41,110 nucleotides of DNA from Burkholderiales bacterium (GCA_026225235.1 JAMFSK010000107.1:1-41110), one strand, 5' to 3'; shown: positions 1-8,581, numbered from the stretch's first letter. Notes: a model not told the origin generated them from the letters alone. Made by a program: numbers and translations.

Positions 1-1
1 C

Positions 2-118
2 GAACATCGTCCGCGTGGCAGCGAGGCATCGTTCACGGTCGTGCGTTCAGGCGATAAGGCCGACAACGACGCGCTGGGTTCGGGCGGAACCGGCCCCATG
101 GCGTTCGCCGGGCGCTGA
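2..118 (+). CDS. C-terminal fragment of an unidentified protein (cut by window start)
   Basis: An open frame enters from the left window edge and ends at a TGA at 116-118, giving 38 residues that finish GTGPMAFAGR. Third codon positions are mostly G or C, like the real genes here, which is the main reason to believe it is coding. It would converge with the GDPD-like gene, whose stop lies 8 bp away. The fragment is too short and low in motifs to name. It could also be chance, since a second frame is open over the same stretch. Confidence 0.4.
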   Translation, partial: EHRPRGSEASFTVVRSGDKADNDALGSGGTGPMAFAGR

Positions 119-126
119 GCACGTTT

Positions 127-1089
127 TCATTTCGACACGCCCTGCTCGTCACACTGAAGGGTCGTTGCAAACGGGCCGCGCCAGGCCTGCGCAGCTTTGG
201 GCGAGTCGACCAGCACCGCCTCGATGCCGAGGCACGCCGCCTCGCGATAATCGTTCACATTGTTGAGCGCGAAAGCCATGACATGCGCCGGGCCATTCGC
301 GTTGAAACAGCGCATGGCCGCCGGTGACCACAAGCTCGCGCGTACCGGCGTCCGGGCTTCACCCAGCGTAAAGGTCTCGACGACCTGAACATCGCGGCTC
401 CATTCGAAGCCTGCCCACACCCCACGCTCGTCTGGCGCCTCGCAGCGCTGCGCAAGCGCGACATTCAACAACCGCGCTCGCGTCGTGTCGCGCGTTTCGA
501 ACTGACGCGCCAGCGGGTAGTGCTCGAACACCTCGTGGTACGACGCGTCGGTCGAATAGAGCCGCACGCGCGACCATGCATGGTGCTCGTCCAGTACGCG
601 CGCGACCGCCGCGGCCTGAGGGGCAGCCGGCAGCGCTTTCATGTCGAGAATGATCGGCACGTTGGGCGGAATCACCGCCAGTGCACTTGATAACGTCGGC
701 AGCAGGGTTGGCGTCGCCCGGTAGGGGAACACGACCGTGCCGTCGGGCAAGGTCGACCGGAAAGTCCAGCCGGCGTTGAGCCGTACCAGTTCAGCGGCAG
801 TCTTGCCCGATACCGGACCGCTCGCGGGCGTCAACGCGGCAAGATCGTCCGGCCGGTAGAGTACCGGCACGCCGTCGGCACTCAATTGCACGGTCAGCCA
901 GATCTGATCGGCCCCATTGCGCAGTGCGCCATCGATGGCGCGCAGGGTGTTCTCGGGATAGTCCCCCGTGCCACCCCGATGCGCCACAATGGCCGGCAAG
1001 ATCGGTGCCCCGCTTCCCGCGCCGGCCAGCCCGCATCCCGCGAGGGATAGTGAGACGAGCGCCAGTATGCCAAGTGCCTTTCGAACCAT
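127..1089 (-). CDS. GDPD-fold lipoprotein, probably catalytically degenerate
   Basis: 320 residues. The N-terminus is a lipoprotein signal with a LAGC lipobox (Cys19), so the protein is probably membrane-anchored in the periplasm. The start has a good ribosome site, AAGGAG 6 bp before the ATG. The family is glycerophosphodiester phosphodiesterase: HRG at 37-39, PENT at 45-48 and a DMK motif in mid-protein are recognisable. The usual metal-binding E-x-D strand (IELDV in the family) reads IWLTV at 63-67, and the usual second catalytic His (in HDD) is replaced, reading YRPDD at 78-82. These losses make hydrolysis of glycerophosphodiesters doubtful. It may be a binding protein or pseudoenzyme. 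The fold assignment is firm, the activity is not. It is transcribed away from hemL. Confidence 0.85.
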   Translation of the reverse strand: MVRKALGILALVSLSLAGCGLAGAGSGAPILPAIVAHRGGTGDYPENTLRAIDGALRNGADQIWLTVQLSADGVPVLYRPDDLAALTPASGPVSGKTAAELVRLNAGWTFRSTLPDGTVVFPYRATPTLLPTLSSALAVIPPNVPIILDMKALPAAPQAAAVARVLDEHHAWSRVRLYSTDASYHEVFEHYPLARQFETRDTTRARLLNVALAQRCEAPDERGVWAGFEWSRDVQVVETFTLGEARTPVRASLWSPAAMRCFNANGPAHVMAFALNNVNDYREAACLGIEAVLVDSPKAAQAWRGPFATTLQCDEQGVSK

Positions 1090-1359
1090 CCTGTGCTCCT
1101 TGATGCCGTCTTGATCTTGATGGGGCGACTACCCGAAAGGTCAGTATCTCGCGCCCGCAGCAGCGCCGCCCCACCAAAAACGCTGTTATCTCTATTTAAC
1201 AAAATGGAATGAAAGTGGAATGTCCTCGTCGTCTTTCCGCAGCGTCTGGCCAAGACCCGCTCGCGCTCAGGGTGCCGGATGCGCACGCACATGCTCCGGT
1301 ACAATCCGCCTTGGCGAGACACCGGCTCTCGCATCGGCCACGACCCTTTGCAGAACTCC

Positions 1360-2643
1360 ATGTCGCAAAACCAACGTCTCTTCGAACGCGCGCAGCGAAC
1401 CATCCCCGGCGGCGTCAATTCACCCGTGCGAGCGTTTCGCTCGGTGGGCGGCACCCCGCGCTTTATCGAGCGCGCCCAGGGGCCCCATTTCTGGGACGCT
1501 GACGGCAAGCGCTATATCGACTACATCGGTTCCTGGGGACCGATGATCGTTGGCCATCTTCATCCCGAAGTGCTTGAAGCGGTCCAGCGGGCGCTGCTGA
1601 GCGGCTTCAGTTTCGGCGCGCCGACCGAGGCCGAGATCGAGATCGCCGAGGAGATCTGCCGGCTCGTGCCGTCGATCGAACAGGTCCGGCTCGTCTCGAG
1701 CGGCACCGAGGCGACCATGAGCGCGCTGCGTCTGGCGCGCGGTTTTACCGGCCGCAGCCGGATCGTCAAGTTCGAAGGCTGCTATCACGGCCATGCCGAC
1801 AGCCTGCTGGTCAAGGCAGGCTCGGGCTTGCTGACTTTCGGCAACCCCACCTCGGCGGGCGTGCCCCCTGAAGTGGCGCAGGCCACCACCGTGCTCGAGT
1901 ACAACAACGTCGCGCAATTGCGCGAATTCTTCGCGGCACTCGGCGACGAAACGGCGGCCGTGATCATCGAGCCGGTGGCCGGCAATATGAACCTCGTGCG
2001 CGCGACGCCCGAATTCCTCAGCGTGCTGCGCGAGTTGTGTACGGCGCACGGCACCGTCCTGATTTTCGATGAAGTGATGTGCGGCTTTCGCGTCGCGCTC
2101 GGCGGTGCGCAGGCGCTGTTCGGCATCACCCCGGACCTCACCTGCCTTGGCAAGGTGATCGGTGGCGGCATGCCCGCGGCCGCATTCGGTGGACGCCGCG
2201 ACATCATGGCGATGCTTGCGCCGCTCGGCGCGGTGTATCAGGCCGGCACCCTGTCGGGCAACCCGGTCGCCGTGGCGGCAGGGCTCGCGACACTGCGCCT
2301 GATTTCGCAGCCGGGTTTTCACGACGACCTCACGCGCCGCACGCAACGCCTGGTCGACGGCCTCGTCGACGCCGCGCGCACGGCCGGGGTGCCGTTCGCG
2401 GCCGACTCCATCGGCGGCATGTTCGGTCTCTACTTCGCCGAACGCATCCCGACGAGTTTCGCCGAGGTGACTCAGTCCGACATCCCGCGCTTCAATACCT
2501 TCTTTCACAAGATGCTTGATGCGGGTGTGTATTTCGCCCCCTCCGCGTATGAAGCAGGCTTCGTGTCGAGCGCGCATGACGACGCAGTGCTTGACGAAAC
2601 CGTCTCGCTCGCCCGCACCGCCTTCTCCGCGATGGCTGCCTGA
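1360..2643 (+). CDS. hemL: Glutamate-1-semialdehyde 2,1-aminomutase
   Basis: 427 residues, the standard length. A PLP enzyme that converts glutamate-1-semialdehyde to 5-aminolevulinate in the C5 pathway of haem synthesis; cytoplasmic. The full family pattern is present: [13 protein letters not shown] near the N-terminus, [41 protein letters not shown], and the PLP lysine K265 in CLGKVIGGG. An in-frame ATG exists 81 bp upstream (1279), but family members begin at MSxNQxLFERA, so the start at 1360 is preferred. The stop overlaps the ribD start by one base (TGATG), so the two are probably co-transcribed and translationally coupled. Confidence 0.97.
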   Translation: MSQNQRLFERAQRTIPGGVNSPVRAFRSVGGTPRFIERAQGPHFWDADGKRYIDYIGSWGPMIVGHLHPEVLEAVQRALLSGFSFGAPTEAEIEIAEEICRLVPSIEQVRLVSSGTEATMSALRLARGFTGRSRIVKFEGCYHGHADSLLVKAGSGLLTFGNPTSAGVPPEVAQATTVLEYNNVAQLREFFAALGDETAAVIIEPVAGNMNLVRATPEFLSVLRELCTAHGTVLIFDEVMCGFRVALGGAQALFGITPDLTCLGKVIGGGMPAAAFGGRRDIMAMLAPLGAVYQAGTLSGNPVAVAAGLATLRLISQPGFHDDLTRRTQRLVDGLVDAARTAGVPFAADSIGGMFGLYFAERIPTSFAEVTQSDIPRFNTFFHKMLDAGVYFAPSAYEAGFVSSAHDDAVLDETVSLARTAFSAMAA

Positions 2644-3776
2644 TGTTCTCCGACGTCGACTTCGCCCACATGGAGCGAGCCCTCGCGCTCGCCCTGCAGG
2701 GGCTTTACACAACTACGCCAAACCCCCGTGTCGGCTGTGTGCTGGTGAAGGGCGGGGTCGTAATCGGTGAAGGGTTCACCCAGCCGGTCGGCCAGGACCA
2801 CGCCGAGATTCGCGCGCTCAAGGATGCCCATGCGCGCGGCCACGATCCGCGCGGCTCGACCGCCTATGTCACGCTCGAACCCTGCAGCCATTTCGGTCGC
2901 ACGCCGCCGTGTGCAAATGCCCTGATCGAGGCCAAGGTCAGCCGCGTGATCGCTGCGATGGAAGACCCGAACCCGCATGTGTCGGGGCGCGGCCTGCAGA
3001 AGCTGCGCGCCGCCGGCATCGAGGTGCGCTGCGGGCTGCTCGAGCGCGAGACCTATGAACTCAATATCGGCTTTGTGTCACGCATGACGCGGCGCCGGCC
3101 CTGGGTGCGTGTGAAGGTCGCAGCCAGCCTCGATGGCCAGACCGCGCTGCCCGATGGCAGCAGCCAGTGGATCACCGGTGAGGCCGCCCGCGCCGATGGC
3201 CATGCGTGGCGTGCACGTGCCTGCGCGATCCTGACCGGCATCGGCACCGTGCTGGGCGACGACCCGCAGATGACGGTGCGCGCGGTCGAGACGCCGCGCC
3301 AGCCCCTGCGCATTCTGGTCGACCGACACCTCGAGGTGCCGGCCCACGCGCGCCTGCTCGAAGGGGCGCCGCCCCTGATCTTCTGCGCGAGCGACGAAGG
3401 TGAATACGCCGTGCGGGCCGAAGCGCTCCGCGCACGCGGCATCGAGGTCGTCGCCGTCCCGAATGCGGAAGGCAAAGTCGACCTGAGCGCCATGATGCTC
3501 AAGCTCGGCGAGCGTTCGATCAACGAGCTCCACGTCGAAGCCGGCCACAAGCTGCATGGCTCCTTGTTGCGCGAAGGCTGCGTCGACGAACTGCTGATGT
3601 ATGTCGCGCCCAGTCTGCTCGGCCACGCGATGCCGATGTTCAATCTGACGCCGCCCGCCTCGCTCGACGATCGGACCCGACTCGTCTTCCATTCGGTCGA
3701 CCGGCTCGGCGACGATCTGCGCATCATTGCGCGCCTCGCTGCTTCAGTACCGAAGCAGGAGTCCCTGCCAGTCTGA
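2643..3776 (+). CDS. ribD: Bifunctional riboflavin deaminase/reductase RibD
   Basis: 377 residues. It catalyses the second and third steps of riboflavin synthesis from GTP: deamination of the diaminopyrimidine, then NADPH reduction of the ribosyl side chain. The N-terminal cytidine-deaminase-like domain (about 1-145) has the zinc site H53-A-E55 and the PCxxxGRTPPC motif with C81 and C90. The C-terminal RibD/HTP reductase domain (about 150-370) contains KVAASLDGQTAL, WITGEAARAD and GTVLGDDPQMTVR. It starts inside the hemL stop codon (TGATG) and is followed 18 bp later by ribE. Confidence 0.96.
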   Translation: MFSDVDFAHMERALALALQGLYTTTPNPRVGCVLVKGGVVIGEGFTQPVGQDHAEIRALKDAHARGHDPRGSTAYVTLEPCSHFGRTPPCANALIEAKVSRVIAAMEDPNPHVSGRGLQKLRAAGIEVRCGLLERETYELNIGFVSRMTRRRPWVRVKVAASLDGQTALPDGSSQWITGEAARADGHAWRARACAILTGIGTVLGDDPQMTVRAVETPRQPLRILVDRHLEVPAHARLLEGAPPLIFCASDEGEYAVRAEALRARGIEVVAVPNAEGKVDLSAMMLKLGERSINELHVEAGHKLHGSLLREGCVDELLMYVAPSLLGHAMPMFNLTPPASLDDRTRLVFHSVDRLGDDLRIIARLAASVPKQESLPV

Positions 3777-3794
3777 TTTTTTTGGATTGATCTC

Positions 3795-4433
3795 ATGTTT
3801 ACAGGCATTGTCGCGGCCGTGGGCCGCATCGAATCCGTCGAACCCCTTGAGGCGGGTGCTGCCGATGCCGGCGTACGCCTGACCATCGAGGCGAGCGCGC
3901 TCGGCCTCGACGATGTCGCTCCCGGCGACAGCATCTCGATCCAGGGCGCATGCATGACCGCGACCGAGATCGGCAATGGGCGTTTCACGGTCGACGTTTC
4001 GCGCGAAAGCCTCAACCATACGGCAGGGCTCGACGCCCCCGGTGAGGTCAATCTCGAGAAGGCGCTGCGCGCCAACGATCGGCTCGGTGGCCATCTCGTC
4101 TCGGGCCATGTCGACGGGCTCGGCATCGTGACGCGGTTTGCGCCGGTCGGCGAGTCGCATGAGCTGCGCATCCTTGCTCCCCGCAGCATCGGCCGCTATC
4201 TCGCCTTCAAGGGCTCGATTACAGTCAACGGTGTGAGCCTCACGGTCAATGCAGTCGATGACCAGGCCGAAGGGTGTGAATTCTCGATCAACCTGATCCC
4301 GCACACCATCGAAGTCACCACGCTCAGACATTTGCAGGTCGGCAGCCGGGTCAACCTCGAGATCGACCTGATTGCGCGGTATGTCGAGCGGATGCTCAGC
4401 ACGTCTCAGGACGGCTATAAATCATTGAAGTAA
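3795..4433 (+). CDS. ribE: Riboflavin synthase alpha chain
   Basis: 212 residues, within the usual range. It dismutates two molecules of 6,7-dimethyl-8-ribityllumazine to riboflavin. It begins with the hallmark MFTGIV and contains two tandem lumazine-binding domains: the first about 1-97, the second from HLVSGHVDG (about 100) to about 195, with SLTVN in the second copy. It ends the hemL-ribD-ribE unit. In relatives ribBA and ribH usually follow directly, but here about 3 kb of other DNA intervenes. The same enzyme is called ribC in some genomes. Confidence 0.95.
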   Translation: MFTGIVAAVGRIESVEPLEAGAADAGVRLTIEASALGLDDVAPGDSISIQGACMTATEIGNGRFTVDVSRESLNHTAGLDAPGEVNLEKALRANDRLGGHLVSGHVDGLGIVTRFAPVGESHELRILAPRSIGRYLAFKGSITVNGVSLTVNAVDDQAEGCEFSINLIPHTIEVTTLRHLQVGSRVNLEIDLIARYVERMLSTSQDGYKSLK

Positions 4434-4513
4434 ATCGGTTTTCCGAGAATCGATCGTCTACTGCCGTCTCGCTGAAACTCGCCACATCTACGGTTTGGTG
4501 ACGGCATGTCTGA

Positions 4514-4720
4514 TGGCATACCGCTGACTTGTCGCAGCCTCGCCTATCATCGCTGGGCGAAAGGCCTGATGGATACGACAGGCCGGCGGCTCGTGAGGCC
4601 CACCGTTGGGTGTATCGTGCGGGCTGGTAGGAACTGCACTACGAAGTCCTGCCACCCTATGCAGACGAGCCCACGACGATTGCCGTCCTTCGCGTATGGG
4701 ACACTCGACAGGATCGCTAA
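4514..4720 (+). pseudogene. Remnant of a RelE/ParE-like toxin gene
   Basis: Reading the frame that ends at the TAA at 4718-4720 gives a peptide finishing ELHYEVLPPYADEP, then TTIAVLRVWDTRQDR. This has the beta-strand pattern of RelE/ParE toxins, where the C-terminal strand is typically VLRVxHxRxDR. The frame is interrupted by a TAG at 4628-4630, immediately after the segment HRWVYRAGW that would pair with it. There is no start codon with a ribosome site, and only about 35-45 residues look family-like. No antitoxin partner is visible. The conserved-looking tail is direct observation; the toxin-family name rests on pattern recognition alone. Confidence 0.45.
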
Positions 4721-5121
4721 ATCGGTAGGTGCGTCCATACAGATACCTCTGTTAGCTGCGCATGACACGTCCGCCTCGAAAACTTCTCCAGCAGCGCAAG
4801 CGCCAGTCAATCGAGCTCGAAGGGTTCGGGGGGATCAGTTAGCCAGAACCACTGGTGCGCTGGCTCAGTGCAAGCGGAGCGTCTTCGATGCAGAACAACG
4901 TGAGGTCTATAGAACAACGCGCATTCGGACTCGCTTTTCGCTCCACTGCCCCGCTGGCTAGCGGACTGGGATCCTATGCGGTGTCAAGCGCTTCGCCCTC
5001 AAACGTCACGATGGCATCCCAGCGTCACTTGAGTGGTGCGACGGTCAGTCAACCTTGGGGTCATCGCCCGAATTAACGGGCGGGCCGCGGCCGTTGAACC
5101 GATACGTGGGTGCGACGCCGG

Positions 5122-5268
5122 TCAGTCCGGGGTGCGGGCCGCCTTCTTGGGCAGGAACGACATCGGGAAGTCGTCGGCTCCCCCCGAAAGCGCTCGCAGT
5201 TCTGCCCTTTCAGTGCGCTGGCCTCGCTCGCGGCCAGAAAAATATTCCGCGAAATCTAGAAATTGTGC
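5122..5268 (-). pseudogene. Orphan C-terminal fragment of an unidentified protein
   Basis: On the minus strand a 48-codon open stretch runs from 5268 down to a TGA at 5122-5124, and is closed upstream by another TGA at 5269-5271. The peptide contains AEYFSGRERGQRTERAEL and ends DDFPMSFLPKKAARTPD. It looks like the charged tail of a real protein, and the last 25 codons have strongly G/C third positions. No start codon with a ribosome site exists, and the expected upstream part is missing where the promoter and 5' end of the GGDEF-EAL gene lie. I do not recognise the family. Confidence 0.3.
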
Positions 5269-5295
5269 TCAAGTACGCTCCAGTCAGGCCGTTAA
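5269..5295 (+). promoter_or_regulatory. Putative FliA (sigma-28) promoter of the GGDEF-EAL gene
   Basis: TCAAGTAC (5269-5276), an 11-base spacer and GCCGTTAA (5288-5295). The sigma-28 consensus is TAAAGTTT-N11-GCCGATAA: the -10 matches 7 of 8, the spacing is exact and the -35 matches 5 of 8. The predicted transcript would start near 5305, so the upstream GTG at 5300 cannot be the translation start. Confidence 0.55.
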
Positions 5296-5386
5296 CTGAG
5301 TGTTAGCCGGTCACGCATCGACGAACCACCGTATGATTCGTCCCTGTGGTGCCGATTGCTTCCACTCACCTACTTGCGTCCACTTC

Positions 5387-7321
5387 ATGGCGTTTAGCGA
5401 ACCGAGGTCGCCATTTTTCAGATGGCTGGTAGCGTCGGCTCAAGACCTGAGCGCAGACAACCGGCAGATTCTCCTTTCGAATCTGTTCACGCGATCCGCG
5501 TCGATCGTATTCGCGTCGATCTGCGAAATCGCCGTCTGCGTGACCGCACTCTATCTCCATCCGGGCTCCGGCTATGCCCTTTGGCTGACGGCCGTGCTCC
5601 TGCTTCTGGCCATCCGCCTGTCCCTGATCGCGGTATGCCGCCGGCGCAGCGCGTGCGACGAACCGACTCCGACCTCGTGGTTTCTCGGCGCAAGCGTCGC
5701 CTGGAGTGCACTGCTCGGCCTGGGCAGCCTGCTTTGCAACATCAGTGGCGACCCGACACTGTTCCTAATCGGCAATGTCTGCGCAGTCGGCGTGGTCGGC
5801 GGCCTGGCGGGCCGCAATGCCGGCACGCCCCGCCTGGTGCTGGTGCAGATCGTCATCATCCTGGGCTTGCTGGCCGTCGGCGCGGCCCTGTCCCCCGGGT
5901 CGGGAAAAATCGTCCTGTTATTCCAGGCACCGTTTTGCGCCGCCGGCTTTTTCACGGTCGCCTTGCGTGGCCATAAGGACACCGTGGCCATGCTGATGGC
6001 CCACGAAAGCGTCTACCGCCTCGCCCACCACGACAGCCTGACCGGCCTGCCCAACCGGGCCCGTATCAGCGAGCTTTTGCTCGAGCGCACCGACGCCGGA
6101 ACGCCCGCTGATGGCCAATCGTTTGCGGTCTTTCTGATCGACCTCGACGGTTTCAAGGCGATCAATGACAGCCTGGGTCATGCCGCCGGCGACTACATCC
6201 TGCAGGAAACGGCGCATCGCCTGCGCACCGTGTTCCACACCGGTGACATCGTCGGGCGACTGGCGGGCGACGAGTTCGTCGCGATTTCCGACGCGGCCTC
6301 CACGGGTGAGAAGGCGCAGCTACTTGCCGATCAGATCGTCAAGACACTGGGCCGTCCGTTTGTCCTCAACGAAAGCATGGTGCGCATTGGCGCAAGCGTC
6401 GGCATCGCTCAACATCCGCAGCATGGCGAAACCGGACCGCAACTCCTGATTTGTGCCGATCGCGCCCTCTACGCCGTCAAGCGTAGCGGCAAGAGCGCAT
6501 TTGCTGTGTTCGATGCCAAAGCGCATGCCTCCGACGAAAGCCTCAGCCTGTTGCGCAGCGATCTTGAAGGCGAGCTTCAATCGGCCGTCAATGGCCTGCG
6601 CATGGAATACCAGCCGATCGTCGAACTGGCCGACGGCACCATCTCTGCGCGTGAGGCCCTGGTGCGCTGGTCACACCCGAGCCGTGGTGAGCTCCCACCC
6701 ACCACCTTCATCCCTGTCGCCGAGCGTACTGGCCTGATCCTTCCCCTGGGCGAGTGGGTGCTGCGGCGCGCCTGCGAAGAAGCGGCGCGCTGGAGCGAGC
6801 CTGTGGTCGTCGCTGTCAATGTCTCGCCGGTCCAGTTGCGCGAAGAGGACTTCGCCCAGACCGTGGCCGCGGTGTTGTGCGCCTGCCGCCTGCCACCGTC
6901 CCGACTGAACATCGAGGTCACGGAGACGGTACTGATGAGCGACGACGTGCCGACCCGCCGCAACGTGGAGACCTTGCGAGCCCTCGGTATCGGGCTGGTA
7001 CTCGATGATTTCGGCACGGGATTTTCGACGCTGTCCAATCTGTGTCGCTTCTCGTTCGACAAGCTCAAGATCGATGGTTCGTTCGTGCGCGAGGCCGCCC
7101 ATCGCCGTGAATCGGCGGCGGTCGTGCGGGGCATCGTGGCGCTCGCGCGCGAGCTCGGCATTCCGACCACCGCCGAGGGCGTCGAGACGCCCGAACAACT
7201 GGCGTTTGTGCGTGCCTGCGGCTGTACCCACGCACAGGGCTATTTCCTTGGCCGCCCCGAGCGCGCGCAACGCATTGCCCAGATCCGCAACACCCACGAC
7301 TTGCCGATTTGGTCCTCATAG
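5387..7321 (+). CDS. Membrane GGDEF-EAL cyclic-di-GMP protein
   Basis: 644 residues from the chosen ATG; an in-frame ATG at 5333 is possible, and neither has a clear ribosome site. An N-terminal block of about five or six hydrophobic segments (about 34-195) anchors it in the inner membrane. A GGDEF domain follows (about 212-378). Its signature reads RLAGDEF, Ala replacing the first Gly at 293, and the RxxD inhibitory site is not seen (HTGD). The EAL domain (about 395-635) keeps EAL (423-425), N478, the DD pair 540-541, K561, E597 and Q617, so it should be an active phosphodiesterase. Whether the cyclase domain works or only senses GTP is open. It lies between two groups of rib genes and may be controlled by FliA. 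Confidence 0.9.
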   Translation: MAFSEPRSPFFRWLVASAQDLSADNRQILLSNLFTRSASIVFASICEIAVCVTALYLHPGSGYALWLTAVLLLLAIRLSLIAVCRRRSACDEPTPTSWFLGASVAWSALLGLGSLLCNISGDPTLFLIGNVCAVGVVGGLAGRNAGTPRLVLVQIVIILGLLAVGAALSPGSGKIVLLFQAPFCAAGFFTVALRGHKDTVAMLMAHESVYRLAHHDSLTGLPNRARISELLLERTDAGTPADGQSFAVFLIDLDGFKAINDSLGHAAGDYILQETAHRLRTVFHTGDIVGRLAGDEFVAISDAASTGEKAQLLADQIVKTLGRPFVLNESMVRIGASVGIAQHPQHGETGPQLLICADRALYAVKRSGKSAFAVFDAKAHASDESLSLLRSDLEGELQSAVNGLRMEYQPIVELADGTISAREALVRWSHPSRGELPPTTFIPVAERTGLILPLGEWVLRRACEEAARWSEPVVVAVNVSPVQLREEDFAQTVAAVLCACRLPPSRLNIEVTETVLMSDDVPTRRNVETLRALGIGLVLDDFGTGFSTLSNLCRFSFDKLKIDGSFVREAAHRRESAAVVRGIVALARELGIPTTAEGVETPEQLAFVRACGCTHAQGYFLGRPERAQRIAQIRNTHDLPIWSS

Positions 7322-7420
7322 CGAGCTAGGCGCCGCATTGGCGTAAAATGCCGGGTTCGAAGCCCTCGCTGGCGTCACCCTAGCCGGTGGCGCCTCGGCC
7401 CCACTACCTGAGCCACGCCC

Positions 7421-8581
7421 ATGACGACCATCGCCCCAACGCAGGACATCATTGCGGAGCTCAAAGCGGGCCGCATGGTCGTACTGGTCGACGAAGAAGA
7501 CCGCGAAAATGAGGGTGACCTCGTCATTGCCGCCGAATTCGTCACACCGGAAGCGATCAATTTCATGGCGCGTTTCGGCCGTGGCCTGATCTGCCTGACC
7601 CTGACCCAGGACCGCTGCCGCACGCTGAACCTGCCGCTCATGACGTACAAGAACGGCACCCAGTACGGCACCGCGTTCACGGTCAGCATCGAGGCAGCCG
7701 AGGGCGTGACGACCGGCATCTCGGCAGCGGACCGCGCGCGCACCGTGCTGGCGGCCGTCGCGCCGCAGGCGCGGGCGGACGACATCGTTCAGCCAGGTCA
7801 TGTGTTCCCGATCATGGCCCAGCCCGGCGGCGTACTCGTGCGCGCCGGCCATACCGAGGCCGGCTGCGACCTGACCGCGCTCGCGGGCCTCACTCCGGCC
7901 GCGGTGATCTGCGAGATCATCAACGACGACGGCACCATGGCGCGCCTGCCCGACCTGACGATCTTCGCCGAGGAACATGGCCTCAAGATCGGCACCATCG
8001 CCGACCTGATCCACTACCGCAGCCGCACCGAGTCAATCATCGAACGGGTCGCCGAGCGGACCATGCAGACCATCTACGGCCCGTTTCATTCAATCATGTA
8101 CCGCGACAAGCCGAGCGGCTCGCCGCATCTCGCGCTCGTGCGCGGCAAGCCGACCCCCGACACCGACACCATGGTGCGGGTGCACGAGCCGCTCTCGATG
8201 CTCGACCTGCTCGAAACCTCATGCTCGACGCACTCCTGGTCGCTGCATGCGGCCTTGCGTGAAGTTGCCGGGCGCGACAAGGGCGTGATCGTGCTACTCA
8301 ATTGCGGCGACTCGCAAGAGCATCTGCTCGAAGTCTTCGAAGCATTCGACCAGACCGACAAGGCCGAGCAGATGAAGCGTCGCCCGGTCGACTTCAAGAC
8401 CTTCGGGATCGGCGCGCAGATCCTGCGCGATATCGGCGTCGGGCGCATGCAGATCCTTTCGACGCCACGCAAGATCAGCAGCATGTCGGGCTACGGCCTC
8501 GAAATCTGCGGTTTCGTACCGATGCCCGGCGCGCAGGCGCCAACCCCCGTGCCCACCGAGCTGCACAGCACCGGCGCATAG
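7421..8581 (+). CDS. ribBA: 3,4-dihydroxy-2-butanone 4-phosphate synthase with degenerate GTP cyclohydrolase II domain
   Basis: 386 residues. The N-terminal RibB domain (about 1-205) makes 3,4-dihydroxy-2-butanone 4-phosphate from ribulose 5-phosphate. The acidic loop [10 protein letters not shown] (24-33), HVFPI and [11 protein letters not shown] (141-151) are all present. The C-terminal part (about 210-375) has the RibA fold. Where GTP cyclohydrolase II has its zinc-binding Cys motif (C, then CxC), this protein reads [10 protein letters not shown] at 251-260 and then a diverged segment with one Cys, so the cyclohydrolase is almost certainly inactive. A separate ribA would be needed elsewhere. 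The ribH start follows 23 bp later. No FMN riboswitch precedes it; only 99 bp lie upstream. Confidence 0.95.
   Translation: MTTIAPTQDIIAELKAGRMVVLVDEEDRENEGDLVIAAEFVTPEAINFMARFGRGLICLTLTQDRCRTLNLPLMTYKNGTQYGTAFTVSIEAAEGVTTGISAADRARTVLAAVAPQARADDIVQPGHVFPIMAQPGGVLVRAGHTEAGCDLTALAGLTPAAVICEIINDDGTMARLPDLTIFAEEHGLKIGTIADLIHYRSRTESIIERVAERTMQTIYGPFHSIMYRDKPSGSPHLALVRGKPTPDTDTMVRVHEPLSMLDLLETSCSTHSWSLHAALREVAGRDKGVIVLLNCGDSQEHLLEVFEAFDQTDKAEQMKRRPVDFKTFGIGAQILRDIGVGRMQILSTPRKISSMSGYGLEICGFVPMPGAQAPTPVPTELHSTGA

Larger units (their letters stand above)
4434..5386. other. Intergenic scrap region with gene remnants
   Basis: This 950-bp stretch separates ribE from the GGDEF-EAL gene and carries no intact gene. 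Translation shows short conserved-looking peptides broken by stops, annotated separately: a toxin-like C-terminus at 4514-4720 (+) and another C-terminus at 5122-5268 (-). Between 4721 and 5121 several frames are open for 100-300 bases, but none has a recognisable motif, consistent codon bias or ribosome site. No terminal repeats of an insertion sequence were seen. The likely reading is a worn-down insertion site within a formerly continuous rib gene cluster. Confidence 0.6.

Noticed and set aside
1279..1359. N-terminal extension of HemL from the ATG at 1279
   Set aside because: Known HemL proteins start at MSxNQxLFERA. The extra 27 residues are not family-like.
1420..2712. 430-codon antisense frame across hemL
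   Set aside because: It lies entirely on the opposite strand of a textbook hemL. Its composition is the His/Arg/Gly/Ala mixture expected from the shadow of a GC-rich gene, and it has no motif.
4506..4961. 151-codon plus-strand frame in the scrap region
   Set aside because: Third positions show no bias and the peptide looks random. The conserved-looking toxin tail lies in another frame of the same DNA.
5300..5386. Upstream GTG start (5300) for the GGDEF-EAL protein
   Set aside because: It would lie at or before the predicted transcription start, has no ribosome site, and adds a Cys/His-rich stretch unlike an N-terminal membrane segment.
7322..7420. FMN riboswitch before ribBA
   Set aside because: The 99-bp gap is too short for a full RFN element, and its conserved AGGG/GGGG blocks are not present.
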